A stretch of DNA of 15,589 nt from Candidatus Helarchaeota archaeon (GTDB lineage: Archaea > Asgardarchaeota > Lokiarchaeia > Helarchaeales > HEL-GB-A). Below the pieces are notes generated by a model, which made no database searches, was not told the origin of the DNA, and saw only the letters and a list, made by a program, of their open reading frames with translations. Below are positions 1 through 6,957 of the stretch, piece after piece (position 1 is the first letter of the stretch; every line of letters starts with the position of its first letter). The position numbers and the translations under genes were made by a program. The stretch is from NCBI GenBank assembly GCA_013375405.1, contig JABXJU010000093.1:1-15589 (forward strand), given 5' to 3'.

Positions 1-604
1 GTGGGGTCATAAATATGACACGACCCGTGATTTCTGTTAATTTGATGGCTAACTCGATACTGGGTTCCCCGTTTTCGACCACGATAAGTCTTTTATCTCG
101 AAATTCTTCGAGATTGGAATAATCGCGGTAGACACCTTTATTTAGGAATTCATCCACTCCAATGATTTCCCTAGGTTCTGGAATTTGACATGTTTTTGGT
201 GTTACATCGACCACAGGTTCTAATTTTCTGCCCTCCCTATAGTTCTTAATTGCATCGTGTAACGCATCTGCAGCCAAGTTAGAACAATGCATTTTAATTG
301 GTGGTAAGCCGTCAAGTTCATCAGCAACATCTTGCCGAGTTATCTCCAATGCTTCATCCAATGACTTTCCTCTCGCTATTTCGGTTATCATGCTGCTAGT
401 GGCAATAGCTGATCCACATCCAAATGTTTTGAATGTAATGTCTTCGATGATATCATCCTTAACTTTTATATAAATTTCCATCAGGTCGCCACAAACTGGG
501 TTTCCAACTCTCCCAATTGCGATATCATCACCATCTAAACTGCCTACGTTACGAGGATTTCTAAAATGATCCATAACTTTCTTGGAATATTTTGTTGATT
601 TCAT
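1..604 (-). CDS. iscU: IscU/NifU-type Fe-S cluster scaffold with C-terminal thioredoxin-reductase-like extension (partial, C-terminus beyond the left edge)
   Basis: Scaffold on which Fe-S clusters are assembled before transfer to apoproteins in the cytosol. I translated it by hand from an ATG at 604; 201 residues are in the window and the gene continues past base 1. Residues 1-128 are a complete IscU domain: the three cluster-ligating cysteines are present as GNPVCGD (C38, with D40), FGCGSAIA (C63) and MHCSNL (C107). After a linker containing an extra Cys (C139), residues 157-201 resemble the NADPH-binding Rossmann segment of thioredoxin reductase: a DYSNLEEF lead-in, strand KRLIVVENG, helix SIELAIKL, strand RVIFMTP. 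The usual GGGxSA loop reads ENGEPS, so nucleotide binding is doubtful. It starts 13 nt after the iscS stop with AGGAG in between, so it is the distal gene of a tusA-dsrE-iscS-iscU operon. The IscU call is firm; the extension's identity is inference. Confidence 0.9.
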   Translation of the reverse strand, partial: MKSTKYSKKVMDHFRNPRNVGSLDGDDIAIGRVGNPVCGDLMEIYIKVKDDIIEDITFKTFGCGSAIATSSMITEIARGKSLDEALEITRQDVADELDGLPPIKMHCSNLAADALHDAIKNYREGRKLEPVVDVTPKTCQIPEPREIIGVDEFLNKGVYRDYSNLEEFRDKRLIVVENGEPSIELAIKLTEITGRVIFMTP

Positions 605-617
605 TCACATCACTCCT

Positions 618-1781
618 TTAATCTGCTAATGGGGATAATCTTCTTAACCGTTCCACAATTTCTGGAAGGACTTTAATTAATTTTTCAATATCCTCTCGCG
701 TCGTCCAACGGCCCAACGTGACGACGAGTGAACCATGCGCCTCCTCATGCAATAAACCAACCGAAATTAATGTATGAGAGGGTTCAAGTGTTTTGGAAGT
801 GCACGCTGAGCCCGTGGCAATAGCGATACCTTCATCTTTCAAAGAAAGTAATAGTGATTCTCCTTCAATATAATCAAATCTAAAATGGGCATTATGAGGG
901 AGGCGTTTTTTAGGATGCCCATTTAAATATGATTTGGGAATTTTTTCCAAAACTTTTTTAATTAAAAAGGTTCTTAATTCTGTTAATCTTTTACTTTCTG
1001 CCTCCATTAATTTTTGGGTAATTTCAGCAGCTTTAGCCATCCCTACTATAGATGCGATGTCCTCCGTTCCAGATCGTAACCCTCTTTCTTGCCCTCCCCC
1101 TATTATAATAGGAGTAAGCATCACCCCCGTTCGGACATATAACGCTCCTAACCCTCTTGGCCCATAAATATCATTTGAAGAAAGCGTTAGTAAATCGATC
1201 TTGTCCCGAACAACATCAATAGGAACTGTACTTTCCGCCGCCACGGCATCTGTATGGAACACTATTCCCTTTTCCCTCGCAAATTCTCCAATTTCTGCAA
1301 TTGGTTGAATAGTTCCGATTTCATTATTCGCATATTGGACGGATATTAAGATAGTATCTTCTCGGATTTTCTCCTTGAGCTTGTCAATCCGAATCCTCCC
1401 ATAAAAATCAACAGGAACCTTTGAAACTTCAAACCCGTTCTTTTGTAAATATTTAGCAATATTATGAATTGAAATGTGTTCGATTTCTGATATTATTATG
1501 TGTTTCCCTTTTCTCTTGTTTCTCATTGCGAAACCGATAAGTGCCAAATTATTTGACTCGGTCGCACCAGAAGTAAAAATTATCTCACGTGGGTTCTCGG
1601 CATTAACAAACTCTGCGATCGTTTTCCTACTGTCTTCCAATGCATCAGTAGCCATATCACCATCTGTATGTAACGAAGAAGCATTCGCATATTTATCGGT
1701 GAAAAAGGGTTTCATGGCTTCAAAAACTTCAGGGGCAACGGGTTTCGAAGCTTGATAATCTAGGTATACCGTTTTTTTCAT
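618..1781 (-). CDS. iscS: IscS/NifS-family protein lacking the PLP-binding lysine
   Basis: 387 residues, full length for the class-V aminotransferase cysteine desulfurases that feed sulfur to IscU. Family landmarks are clear: TSGATESNN (70-78), EIEH (99-102), FHTDA (175-179), the GGGQERGLRSGTE block (228-240), and the mobile-loop cysteine in GSACTS (C327). The Schiff-base motif, normally SxHKxxGPKG, reads SSNDIYGPRG (201-210), so the catalytic Lys is Asp204 and the preceding His is Asn203. The PLP-contacting Gln after FHxDA is also changed (to Ala181). Archaeoglobus fulgidus IscS carries a Lys-to-Asp change at this position and was reported to have no desulfurase activity, while its Cys can still ligate a cluster held with IscU. 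By analogy this is probably an assembly partner rather than a sulfur-releasing enzyme. It lies between dsrE and iscU on one transcript. Its ATG at 1781 has only a weak purine-rich upstream site (AAAGGG directly before ATG). Confidence 0.93.
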   Translation of the reverse strand: MKKTVYLDYQASKPVAPEVFEAMKPFFTDKYANASSLHTDGDMATDALEDSRKTIAEFVNAENPREIIFTSGATESNNLALIGFAMRNKRKGKHIIISEIEHISIHNIAKYLQKNGFEVSKVPVDFYGRIRIDKLKEKIREDTILISVQYANNEIGTIQPIAEIGEFAREKGIVFHTDAVAAESTVPIDVVRDKIDLLTLSSNDIYGPRGLGALYVRTGVMLTPIIIGGGQERGLRSGTEDIASIVGMAKAAEITQKLMEAESKRLTELRTFLIKKVLEKIPKSYLNGHPKKRLPHNAHFRFDYIEGESLLLSLKDEGIAIATGSACTSKTLEPSHTLISVGLLHEEAHGSLVVTLGRWTTREDIEKLIKVLPEIVERLRRLSPLAD

Positions 1782-1814
1782 CCCTTTCTCTTTTACATTA
1801 TGTTTAAATTACTA

Positions 1815-2177
1815 TTAAAACCACATGGTGGCCTCAGCTTCCAAGGCCAAATCGTTCAGAGTTGCTGCACCAACTATTTTAACACCTGGTATTAAATCTA
1901 CCTTTTCCCATCCCAACATCCTTTTTGAAGCTTCACACACTAGAATTTCAATGCCCATCTCCAACGTTTGTTTCAACATTTCACCAACAGAGGGAAATTC
2001 CCCTAATTTTATCCTATCCGCTTCACCAGATTTCAAGACCCGAAGTGCTGTTCCTAAAAAATAGACCTTTGGCTTTAAGTCCATACTTTTTGCAGTTTGC
2101 GCTAAAACTAGAGGTGAATATTGCCTCTCAGGATCATCGCTCGTCTGAACGTACAATATAAATTTCTCATCTTTCAT
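1815..2177 (-). CDS. DsrE/DsrF-like sulfur-relay protein
   Basis: About 120 residues with the DsrE-like alpha/beta pattern: first strand FILYVQTSDD, a helix reading SPLVLAQTAKSM, strand VYFLGTALRV, then EILVCEASKRML, where the single cysteine sits at the position used by DsrE/YchN proteins to carry a persulfide. C-terminal NDLALEAEATMWF is typical of the family. A GTG at 2186 directly abutting the tusA stop gives 123 residues, but AGGTGA (overlapping the tusA stop) lies 5 nt before an ATG at 2177, so I prefer that start. Translational coupling to tusA is likely. Sitting between tusA and the PLP-less iscS, it probably passes sulfane sulfur between carrier proteins. The partner and direction of transfer are inference. 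Confidence 0.8.
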   Translation of the reverse strand: MKDEKFILYVQTSDDPERQYSPLVLAQTAKSMDLKPKVYFLGTALRVLKSGEADRIKLGEFPSVGEMLKQTLEMGIEILVCEASKRMLGWEKVDLIPGVKIVGAATLNDLALEAEATMWF

Positions 2178-2186
2178 AACAATCAC

Positions 2187-2438
2187 CTATTTTGTTTTTT
2201 CAATGAGGAATCGAAAGACATCCTCATCTTTTTCGAGTTTCAACAATTTATGCCCAGTTCTCTTGGTGAAACTTTGAATATCAGACTCACTCGCTGGATC
2301 ATCAGCAAGAACCTCCAAAATATCACCTATCTCCATTGTCTCAAGAGCTTCCCGTGTGCGAAAAAGCGGAACTGGACAATATAATCCTATCGTATCAATA
2401 CTCTTATTAGGTTCTTTCTTATTTCCTACTTCACTCAA
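2187..2438 (-). CDS. tusA: TusA/SirA-family sulfur carrier protein
   Basis: 83 residues, normal for TusA. The signature is GLYCPVPLFRT (18-28): Cys21 in the CPxP motif is the residue that carries persulfide sulfur. The rest follows the family: helix TREALETMEIGDILEV, strand with DDPASESDI, and C-terminal helix-strand FTKRTGHKLLKLEKDEDVFRF. The start is TTG at 2438; no in-frame ATG precedes the CPxP motif, and GGATGATC, a partial match to the archaeal anti-SD complement, lies 4 nt upstream. It is the first gene of the minus-strand sulfur operon and abuts the DsrE-like gene without a gap. TusA normally receives sulfur from a cysteine desulfurase; with the local IscS lacking its lysine, the donor here is unclear. 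Confidence 0.9.
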   Translation of the reverse strand: MSEVGNKKEPNKSIDTIGLYCPVPLFRTREALETMEIGDILEVLADDPASESDIQSFTKRTGHKLLKLEKDEDVFRFLIEKTK

Positions 2439-2489
2439 ATTAGATCATCCCATTCGACAGGTTATAACAGTGTTAATTAATAGTGCATT

Positions 2490-2504
2490 ATTATTAATAA
2501 ATTA
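2490..2504 (-). promoter_or_regulatory. Candidate TATA element of the tusA-dsrE-iscS-iscU operon
   Basis: On the minus strand this reads TTTATTAATAATAA, a plausible archaeal TATA box. Initiation about 25 nt downstream would fall near 2470, leaving a leader of about 30 nt before the TTG at 2438. The whole gap is AT-rich, so the placement is tentative. Confidence 0.35.
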
Positions 2505-2516
2505 TGGCAACAATGA

Positions 2517-2540
2517 CTTTTTATTTTAAAAATAAAAAAA
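2517..2540 (-). terminator. U-tract transcript end of the sugar kinase gene
   Basis: Directly after the kinase stop the minus strand has a run of seven Ts, an A, then five more Ts. The arms TTTTTATTTT (2518-2527) and AAAAATAAAAA (2528-2538) are near-perfect complements. Archaeal termination commonly uses U-tracts. The gap also has to hold the promoter of the next operon in the same direction. Confidence 0.45.
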
Positions 2541-3497
2541 TTATCGTTTCAATAACTTTCCTTCTCGTTGTATAAACTCCTCGACTTCTTGTTTAGTTAT
2601 TATCGCGAAATCTCCCGGAATAGAGAATTTTAGGGCTGATAATGCTTCACCATACTTAATTCCCTTCTCAACGTCCCCTAATAAATATCCATACAGAAAC
2701 CCAGCATCAAAGGCATCACCCGCACCGATTCGATCCACTACAATTGGTCTATAACCTTTACCGAAATACTCCTTTCCGTTTTCACTTAAGGCATATGGTG
2801 GATTTGGACCTCTCGTTAAAATAATGGTTTTTAAAGAAAATTGATCCAATAAATCTTCACATAATTCTCTGAGATCTTCCTTTACTCCAAAAACTAGGTC
2901 AATATCGTGTTTTGAACCGAATAAAATATCTACATTTGGTAAAATCTCACTTAATTTTGTTTTGGCTTCTTCAGAAGTCCACAATTTTGACCTATAATTT
3001 AGGTCAAATGAAGTTATTTTTTTCTTATCTTTCATGAAATCTAGACATTTTTTCACAGCAAGCTCACAATCTTGACTTAAAGCAACAGTAATTCCTGAAG
3101 TATGAAAGAGTTTACAAGAACTTAAATAATTCCAATCGAGGTCATCCAACTTAATATGCGAAAAAGCTGAATTTTTTCTATCATAAATTATATTTGTGGG
3201 TCTTGGGTCCGTTCCAAATTCGGCATAATAAGTTCCTACCCGGAAATCAGGAGTCCAAATGATTCCATCAACATTTACATTCCATCGTTTTAATTCGCTT
3301 TCGATTTTCCTTCCGAGTGAATTATCGGTCAATTTTGATACCCAACCCGCCTTTAATCCCAATCGTGAAAGCGCGACTGCCACATTTGATTCCGAACCGC
3401 CCACCTTAAAATCTAATTGCGTAGCAAATTCCAATCTTTCATAATTCTGTGGTGAAAGTCGAATCATTGTTTCGCCAAATGTAATAACATCTAGCAT
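2541..3497 (-). CDS. kdgK: PfkB-family sugar kinase, probable 2-keto-3-deoxygluconate kinase
   Basis: 318 residues, usual ribokinase/PfkB length. It has the N-terminal substrate-binding motif VGGSESNVAVALSRLG (32-47) and the C-terminal signature DRIGAGDAFDAGF (255-267), with catalytic base Asp261 and the GAGD anion hole. Several blocks resemble archaeal KDG kinases from memory: YDRKNSAFSHI (105-115), SGITVALS (134-141), NYRSKLWTS (167-175) and IPGDFAI near the C-terminus. KDG kinase phosphorylates 2-keto-3-deoxygluconate in semi-phosphorylative Entner-Doudoroff or uronate breakdown; no other gene of that route is in the window. Start ATG 3497 is preceded by an AAGGAAGGA purine-rich site. It begins 24 nt after the V4R regulator gene on the same strand, so the two probably share a transcript. 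Other PfkB substrates (fructose, ribose) cannot be excluded. Confidence 0.85.
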   Translation of the reverse strand: MLDVITFGETMIRLSPQNYERLEFATQLDFKVGGSESNVAVALSRLGLKAGWVSKLTDNSLGRKIESELKRWNVNVDGIIWTPDFRVGTYYAEFGTDPRPTNIIYDRKNSAFSHIKLDDLDWNYLSSCKLFHTSGITVALSQDCELAVKKCLDFMKDKKKITSFDLNYRSKLWTSEEAKTKLSEILPNVDILFGSKHDIDLVFGVKEDLRELCEDLLDQFSLKTIILTRGPNPPYALSENGKEYFGKGYRPIVVDRIGAGDAFDAGFLYGYLLGDVEKGIKYGEALSALKFSIPGDFAIITKQEVEEFIQREGKLLKR

Positions 3498-3521
3498 TAT
3501 TTTCCTTCCTTAGATTCAAAA

Positions 3522-4892
3522 TCATTTCTTTACGAATTTAATAGCCCATTTACAAGCATCTGCACCTGTCGCTTTACATTCGATTTCTTTTACTTCGAGT
3601 TCCATCGTTTCTTCAACCATTTTCTTGCTTTTGCAGAAATTGAAAACTCCATTAATTAATCCTGTAGTATAGTAGCAAACTGGTTCATAAAAGCGGAAAT
3701 TATAACACTCAAAACAATCTCTGCTAATGACGTTTAAAATTTTTCCTGAATACGTATGATCAATATATTTATGGAAAAATCTAATCACTTCTATGATAGT
3801 ATCTGTCATATTACCGAACCACATTCCATCTGACTCGTAAATAAGATCTGTTCGATTTTGACAGAAATCTGTTGCCGCATTTAATCCCGCATTAAAAATC
3901 GTTTTTAATAAATCTCCCATATCTTCCCCTTTTGCCCTTTTTAATGTTTGCGCGTAAATCGCTAATGGAGAATTTTTTAAATCAATAAGAGAAAGAGCCT
4001 TTTCACTCCCGACCTTCCGAATATAACCACTTATCAGAAAATTCGCCGCCATTCTTTTAGCCATCTCTATATCGATTCCTGAAAGCTCAGCTAAGTCCTT
4101 TATCGGCAATCCCTTACTCGTCGTCAAGAATTGTAATCCTTTCTCACCAAACGTTTTAAGAACAATCTGCTTCTCCAATGAATCAGCAAAAAACACATTA
4201 ACGTCTTTTGTTTCAAAAATATCTGTCTCGTGGATAAGCGGCTGGATATGAAGTTTTAATAAATTATTCCAAACGAACAAAGAAATGACTTCTATAATAT
4301 TATCGGTCGAGATCTCAGTTACTTTAGATATTTCTTCAATGGTCCGTTGGCCATTAACATATCGCAGGATCGAACGATGATCATCAGTTACTACATAATT
4401 TATTCCCGCTAATTCCACAGAATTAACTTCACCGTTGATAATTTGATGAATAATCTTATCATCGCGACCGATTTCGGGAATATGTTTAGATGTAATTAGC
4501 TGAGAAGGAAATTTGCTGAGAATAATATTTTTGAATTCCTGAAAACCCCCTACGTCTCCAATAAAAGTCCTTAATTTATCTTTATGTGTTTTTTCAAATT
4601 CTACCAAAATCTCTATTAATTTTCGCCGAACTTCCACGTCTTCTTTTTCGCAAATTACTATTCCGAAAATGTCAGATTCTGTTCTATGTTCGATAAGTAG
4701 TTTAAAATCCCCACGATCTAAAGATTTGATGCTTTGAACATCACCAATTGGTAGTACATCCCGCATAAATTGCTGAATCGCAGAAAAAAACCCTCCAACG
4801 AGGTCTGAATCAACATCAATCACCCCAAATTTTTGATGAAGAAGACAAAGGCCATCTCGATTGATGATGTAAAGATCATATAAGCGGGTCAT
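3522..4892 (-). CDS. Longin-like / winged-helix / V4R multidomain regulator
   Basis: 456 residues from ATG 4892; a TTG at 4904 would add four, but the ATG has GGTAA 7 nt upstream and starts naturally at the domain. Numbering from the TTG: residues 5-130 form a longin/roadblock-like alpha-beta domain (LYDLYIINRDG, DLVGGFFSAI, FGIVICEK). Residues 150-222 look like a PqqD/winged-helix module (RYVNGQRTIEEIS, then a helix ending NLLKL). Residues 240-303 are a second winged-helix-like module. Residues 335-460 are a V4R (4-vinyl-reductase) domain with Cys397, 400, 410, 424, 443 and 451; CFEC, PVCYYTTGLINGV and a final ECKATGADAC are typical of V4R domains, which bind small hydrophobic ligands or metal. 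No membrane segments. The likely role is a cytosolic ligand sensor and transcriptional or GTPase-linked regulator, perhaps of the downstream sugar kinase. The domain calls are from pattern, not search. Confidence 0.75.
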   Translation of the reverse strand: MTRLYDLYIINRDGLCLLHQKFGVIDVDSDLVGGFFSAIQQFMRDVLPIGDVQSIKSLDRGDFKLLIEHRTESDIFGIVICEKEDVEVRRKLIEILVEFEKTHKDKLRTFIGDVGGFQEFKNIILSKFPSQLITSKHIPEIGRDDKIIHQIINGEVNSVELAGINYVVTDDHRSILRYVNGQRTIEEISKVTEISTDNIIEVISLFVWNNLLKLHIQPLIHETDIFETKDVNVFFADSLEKQIVLKTFGEKGLQFLTTSKGLPIKDLAELSGIDIEMAKRMAANFLISGYIRKVGSEKALSLIDLKNSPLAIYAQTLKRAKGEDMGDLLKTIFNAGLNAATDFCQNRTDLIYESDGMWFGNMTDTIIEVIRFFHKYIDHTYSGKILNVISRDCFECYNFRFYEPVCYYTTGLINGVFNFCKSKKMVEETMELEVKEIECKATGADACKWAIKFVKK

Positions 4893-4959
4893 AGTATTTA
4901 CCAATTTTCAATAAAATCATTCTAATCAATTATCATCTACAATTATAAATTCTCATTGT

Positions 4960-4972
4960 ATTAATATATAAT
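4960..4972 (-). promoter_or_regulatory. Candidate TATA box of the V4R regulator gene
   Basis: The minus strand reads GATTATATATTAA, a good archaeal TATA consensus, with an A/G-rich stretch just upstream as a possible BRE. A start about 25 nt downstream (near 4940) gives a leader of roughly 48 nt to the ATG at 4892. Confidence 0.45.
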
Positions 4973-4987
4973 CAATTTCCCAATAAT

Positions 4988-5812
4988 TTAATCTTTAAAA
5001 AGAAAATTGACAATTTCTCCCGCGACATTAACTCCAGTTGCTTCTTCAGCCCCTCGAAATCCAGGTACTGAGTTCCATTCTATCAGATAAACCTGACCAT
5101 CCTTCTTCGAAGGCAGAGTATCTACCCCGATTATCTCTAATTCTGCAACTTTCCGAATTTCTTTTGCAATTTCTCGAGAAATATCGGCAAAACTTTGTAT
5201 ATCGGGATCCAACTCCATCATTTCGTCTATAGATTTTGGAACTGCTCCAAGATGGATATTTTTCAGAAAGCTTTTGGAGTTATACCGTGCATATTGTGCA
5301 ACGATTTGGTCGCCTATCACGAAAGTTCGGATATCATAACCGCGGTCTGGAATTATTTCTTGGAGAAATAAAGCATGGTACTGATCCTGTAATTCTTTCA
5401 GTCGATTCTCAGTTTCAACTATTTCAATCCCTATTCCCATTGACCCACTAATCGGTTTAAAAATAAGTCTTTTATATTGTTGTAGAAATTCCTTACTCAC
5501 CTCTAAATTTATACTGCAAAGCGTATCAGGCATTTGAATTGTTTTTCTCAAATATCTATTACAGAGTAAATAATTTGAAAATTTATCACTGTAGTACAAT
5601 CCCTTTATAGGAGGGATAACGGTGACACCTGCTCTCGTAAATTCCTCCAAGACACACAGGCCATAAATTAAATCGTCACGATGCTGCATAATATCTAAAA
5701 AGAGAATCATAATGTATTTTGGGTATTTCTTTAATGGGAATCTTAAATCTGCTAATCTTAAGATCCGATATTTTTTCCCTAGACGATTTAATTCCTCACT
5801 GATTCTCCGCAT
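4988..5812 (-). CDS. RimK-type ATP-grasp ligase (glutamate-ligase-like)
   Basis: 274 residues from ATG 5812. The ATP-grasp fold is clear: LIFKPISGSMGIGI (116-129, ATP-binding Lys119 and Gly-rich loop), FLQEIIP (149-155), YDIRTFVIGDQIVA (159-172), a GVD metal site (Asp231) and LIEWNSVPGFRGAEEATG (243-260, Glu246 and Asn248 as Mg ligands). This is the RimK/LysX/CofF/MptN group, which joins an amino acid, often glutamate, to a carboxylate on a cofactor, protein or carrier. The exact substrate is not readable. The reading frame stays open upstream of 5812 and encodes IWLFGTQTYE running into MRRISEELNRLG, which looks like the missing first strand of the pre-ATP-grasp domain. No ATG, GTG or TTG occurs in that extension, yet a strong GGAGG lies at 5867-5871. 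The true start may be a rare ATC (5857) or ATT (5842), giving 284-289 residues. It is divergent from the gene at 5953. Confidence 0.85.
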   Translation of the reverse strand: MRRISEELNRLGKKYRILRLADLRFPLKKYPKYIMILFLDIMQHRDDLIYGLCVLEEFTRAGVTVIPPIKGLYYSDKFSNYLLCNRYLRKTIQMPDTLCSINLEVSKEFLQQYKRLIFKPISGSMGIGIEIVETENRLKELQDQYHALFLQEIIPDRGYDIRTFVIGDQIVAQYARYNSKSFLKNIHLGAVPKSIDEMMELDPDIQSFADISREIAKEIRKVAELEIIGVDTLPSKKDGQVYLIEWNSVPGFRGAEEATGVNVAGEIVNFLFKD

Positions 5813-5866
5813 TTCGTAAGTTTGCGTGCCGAATAACCAAATTTCTTCTTCGTGGATACCTAAAAA

Positions 5867-5871
5867 CCTCC
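5867..5871 (-). promoter_or_regulatory. Shine-Dalgarno GGAGG supporting an extended, non-AUG start of the ATP-grasp gene
   Basis: The minus strand reads CTGGAGGTTTTTAGGT then ATC; the spacing from GGAGG to the in-frame ATC at 5857 is 9 nt. The annotated ATG at 5812 has no Shine-Dalgarno sequence. This site is the main argument for initiation upstream. Confidence 0.5.
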
Positions 5872-5889
5872 AGAAAAAAATTATCTGTC

Positions 5890-5903
5890 ACATAATTTAT
5901 ATT
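5890..5903. promoter_or_regulatory. AT-rich divergent promoter region
   Basis: The intergenic space between the ATP-grasp gene and the gene at 5953 contains CATAATTTATATTC on the plus strand, which reads GAATATAAATTATG on the minus strand. Either strand could serve as a TATA element: plus-strand initiation near 5925 gives a leader of about 28 nt, and minus-strand initiation near 5873 places the GGAGG at the very 5' end of the transcript. Confidence 0.35.
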
Positions 5904-5952
5904 CACCGTTCCAATAAAAAGTCTTAAATCCTGACCGTTTGTTGAGCAAGAC

Positions 5953-6942
5953 ATGGGCCCCGAAAATGAAAAAGAATTAAAGCGTGTGCTCTGTAAAATT
6001 ATCGAGATAAGCGAATTAGAACACACCCAAATCCAATTAAATCAAAAAGCTGCAGCAATATTGGATTCAAATAATGATACTTTTTCATCTAAATACGGGT
6101 CTGTCGTTATAGAGACAAATCAAAATCTCGGCACTGATTTTGGAATGAAAATTGCCAATACTCTCGCTCAAAATTTAGGTATCTCAGCTGGGGATTACGT
6201 AGAAATCTTTCGATTTGATAATGTACTCTATTTCACTCCAATTTTATCACAACAATTAATAGAATATTTCTTTAATATCGATGGATCTAACGCCCCTGAT
6301 GTAATTTTATTATCCTCTCACGCAGAATTTGAGCCCTACACCCGCGAAATTGCAACTAGAATTCATTTACGCCTTCAAGAATTATCTGTTCCCTCGCTTC
6401 GAATAGAAATTCAAAAGCATTTCATTAATTGGAATCAAAAAATTGACGCTACTCTCTCTCGATATGAAGTAGATATCACCCGAAAGGAAGAAGAACCTCA
6501 AATAATCGCGAATAAATTGGTAAACAAGAATCTATCCTATAGACTCATAGCGAAAATGTATTTTCGACTACTTTCTCAATACTTATCTTCACAAAAATGT
6601 GCGGTAGTAGATATTCATGGAATTGCCACAACTTCCTCACGTGGAATTTTGCATCCCATGGTCATCATCGGAGATGCCCTTTCTCGAAATCCTTTAATTA
6701 AAAACTTCACCAAAACTATCGAAAAATCCAGTAGAGATCTTATCCCCAATTTATGGATTGTATATAGGACACCTTGGGGGGCAGTTGAATATAGCCTTCA
6801 CCTCGTAAAAGAAACTGACAATATACCCATTATTATTGAAGCTCGACGGGATTTACGAGATAATCCCGAAACTCGAAGCTTTTTAGTTGAGCTAATTTCT
6901 AATGCAATTAAGAAGTTAGTGCAAAACTTATCTCCCAAATAA
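5953..6942 (+). CDS. Unassigned cytosolic protein with faint N-formylglutamate-amidohydrolase-like features
   Basis: 329 residues, no signal peptide or membrane segment. I do not recognise it with confidence. Residues 1-110 are an unfamiliar N-terminal region. From 115 the pattern recalls N-formylglutamate amidohydrolase/AstE-type metal hydrolases: DVILLSSHAEFEPYTREIA (116-134, with His123 and Glu125 or Glu127), PSLRIEI (147-153), VVDIHGIATTSSRG (218-231, with His222 in a DxHG motif), then PIIIEARRDLRDNP (292-305, Glu296). These residues could form a Zn site. It runs 15 nt ahead of a GNAT acetyltransferase and diverges from a RimK-type ligase, which would fit chemistry on a glutamyl or N-acyl amino-acid conjugate, but that link is inference. 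The start ATG 5953 has no clear Shine-Dalgarno. Composition matches the neighbours. Confidence 0.6.
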   Translation: MGPENEKELKRVLCKIIEISELEHTQIQLNQKAAAILDSNNDTFSSKYGSVVIETNQNLGTDFGMKIANTLAQNLGISAGDYVEIFRFDNVLYFTPILSQQLIEYFFNIDGSNAPDVILLSSHAEFEPYTREIATRIHLRLQELSVPSLRIEIQKHFINWNQKIDATLSRYEVDITRKEEEPQIIANKLVNKNLSYRLIAKMYFRLLSQYLSSQKCAVVDIHGIATTSSRGILHPMVIIGDALSRNPLIKNFTKTIEKSSRDLIPNLWIVYRTPWGAVEYSLHLVKETDNIPIIIEARRDLRDNPETRSFLVELISNAIKKLVQNLSPK

Positions 6943-6957
6943 TAGACCGCTGATAAG

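Noticed and set aside
1140..1200. Loss of the IscS lysine as a sequencing error
   Set aside because: Both neighbouring residues (His and Lys) differ, the frame is intact across the whole gene, the PLP-contacting Gln is also changed, and the same substitution is known in another archaeon.
1474..1755. Plus-strand open frame of 93 codons opposite iscS
   Set aside because: Antisense shadow of conserved iscS codons, no start signals and no family resemblance.
3522..4892. Reading the V4R domain as bacteriochlorophyll 4-vinyl reductase
   Set aside because: The domain is appended to longin-like and winged-helix modules and no pigment genes are near, so a sensor role is more likely than the enzyme that gave the domain its name.
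5796..6026. Minus-strand open frame of 76 codons overlapping both divergent genes, considered as a frameshifted N-terminus of the ATP-grasp protein
   Set aside because: Its translation has no resemblance to a RimK-type N-domain, while the in-frame extension (IWLFGTQTYE) does. It also overlaps the start of the plus-strand gene.
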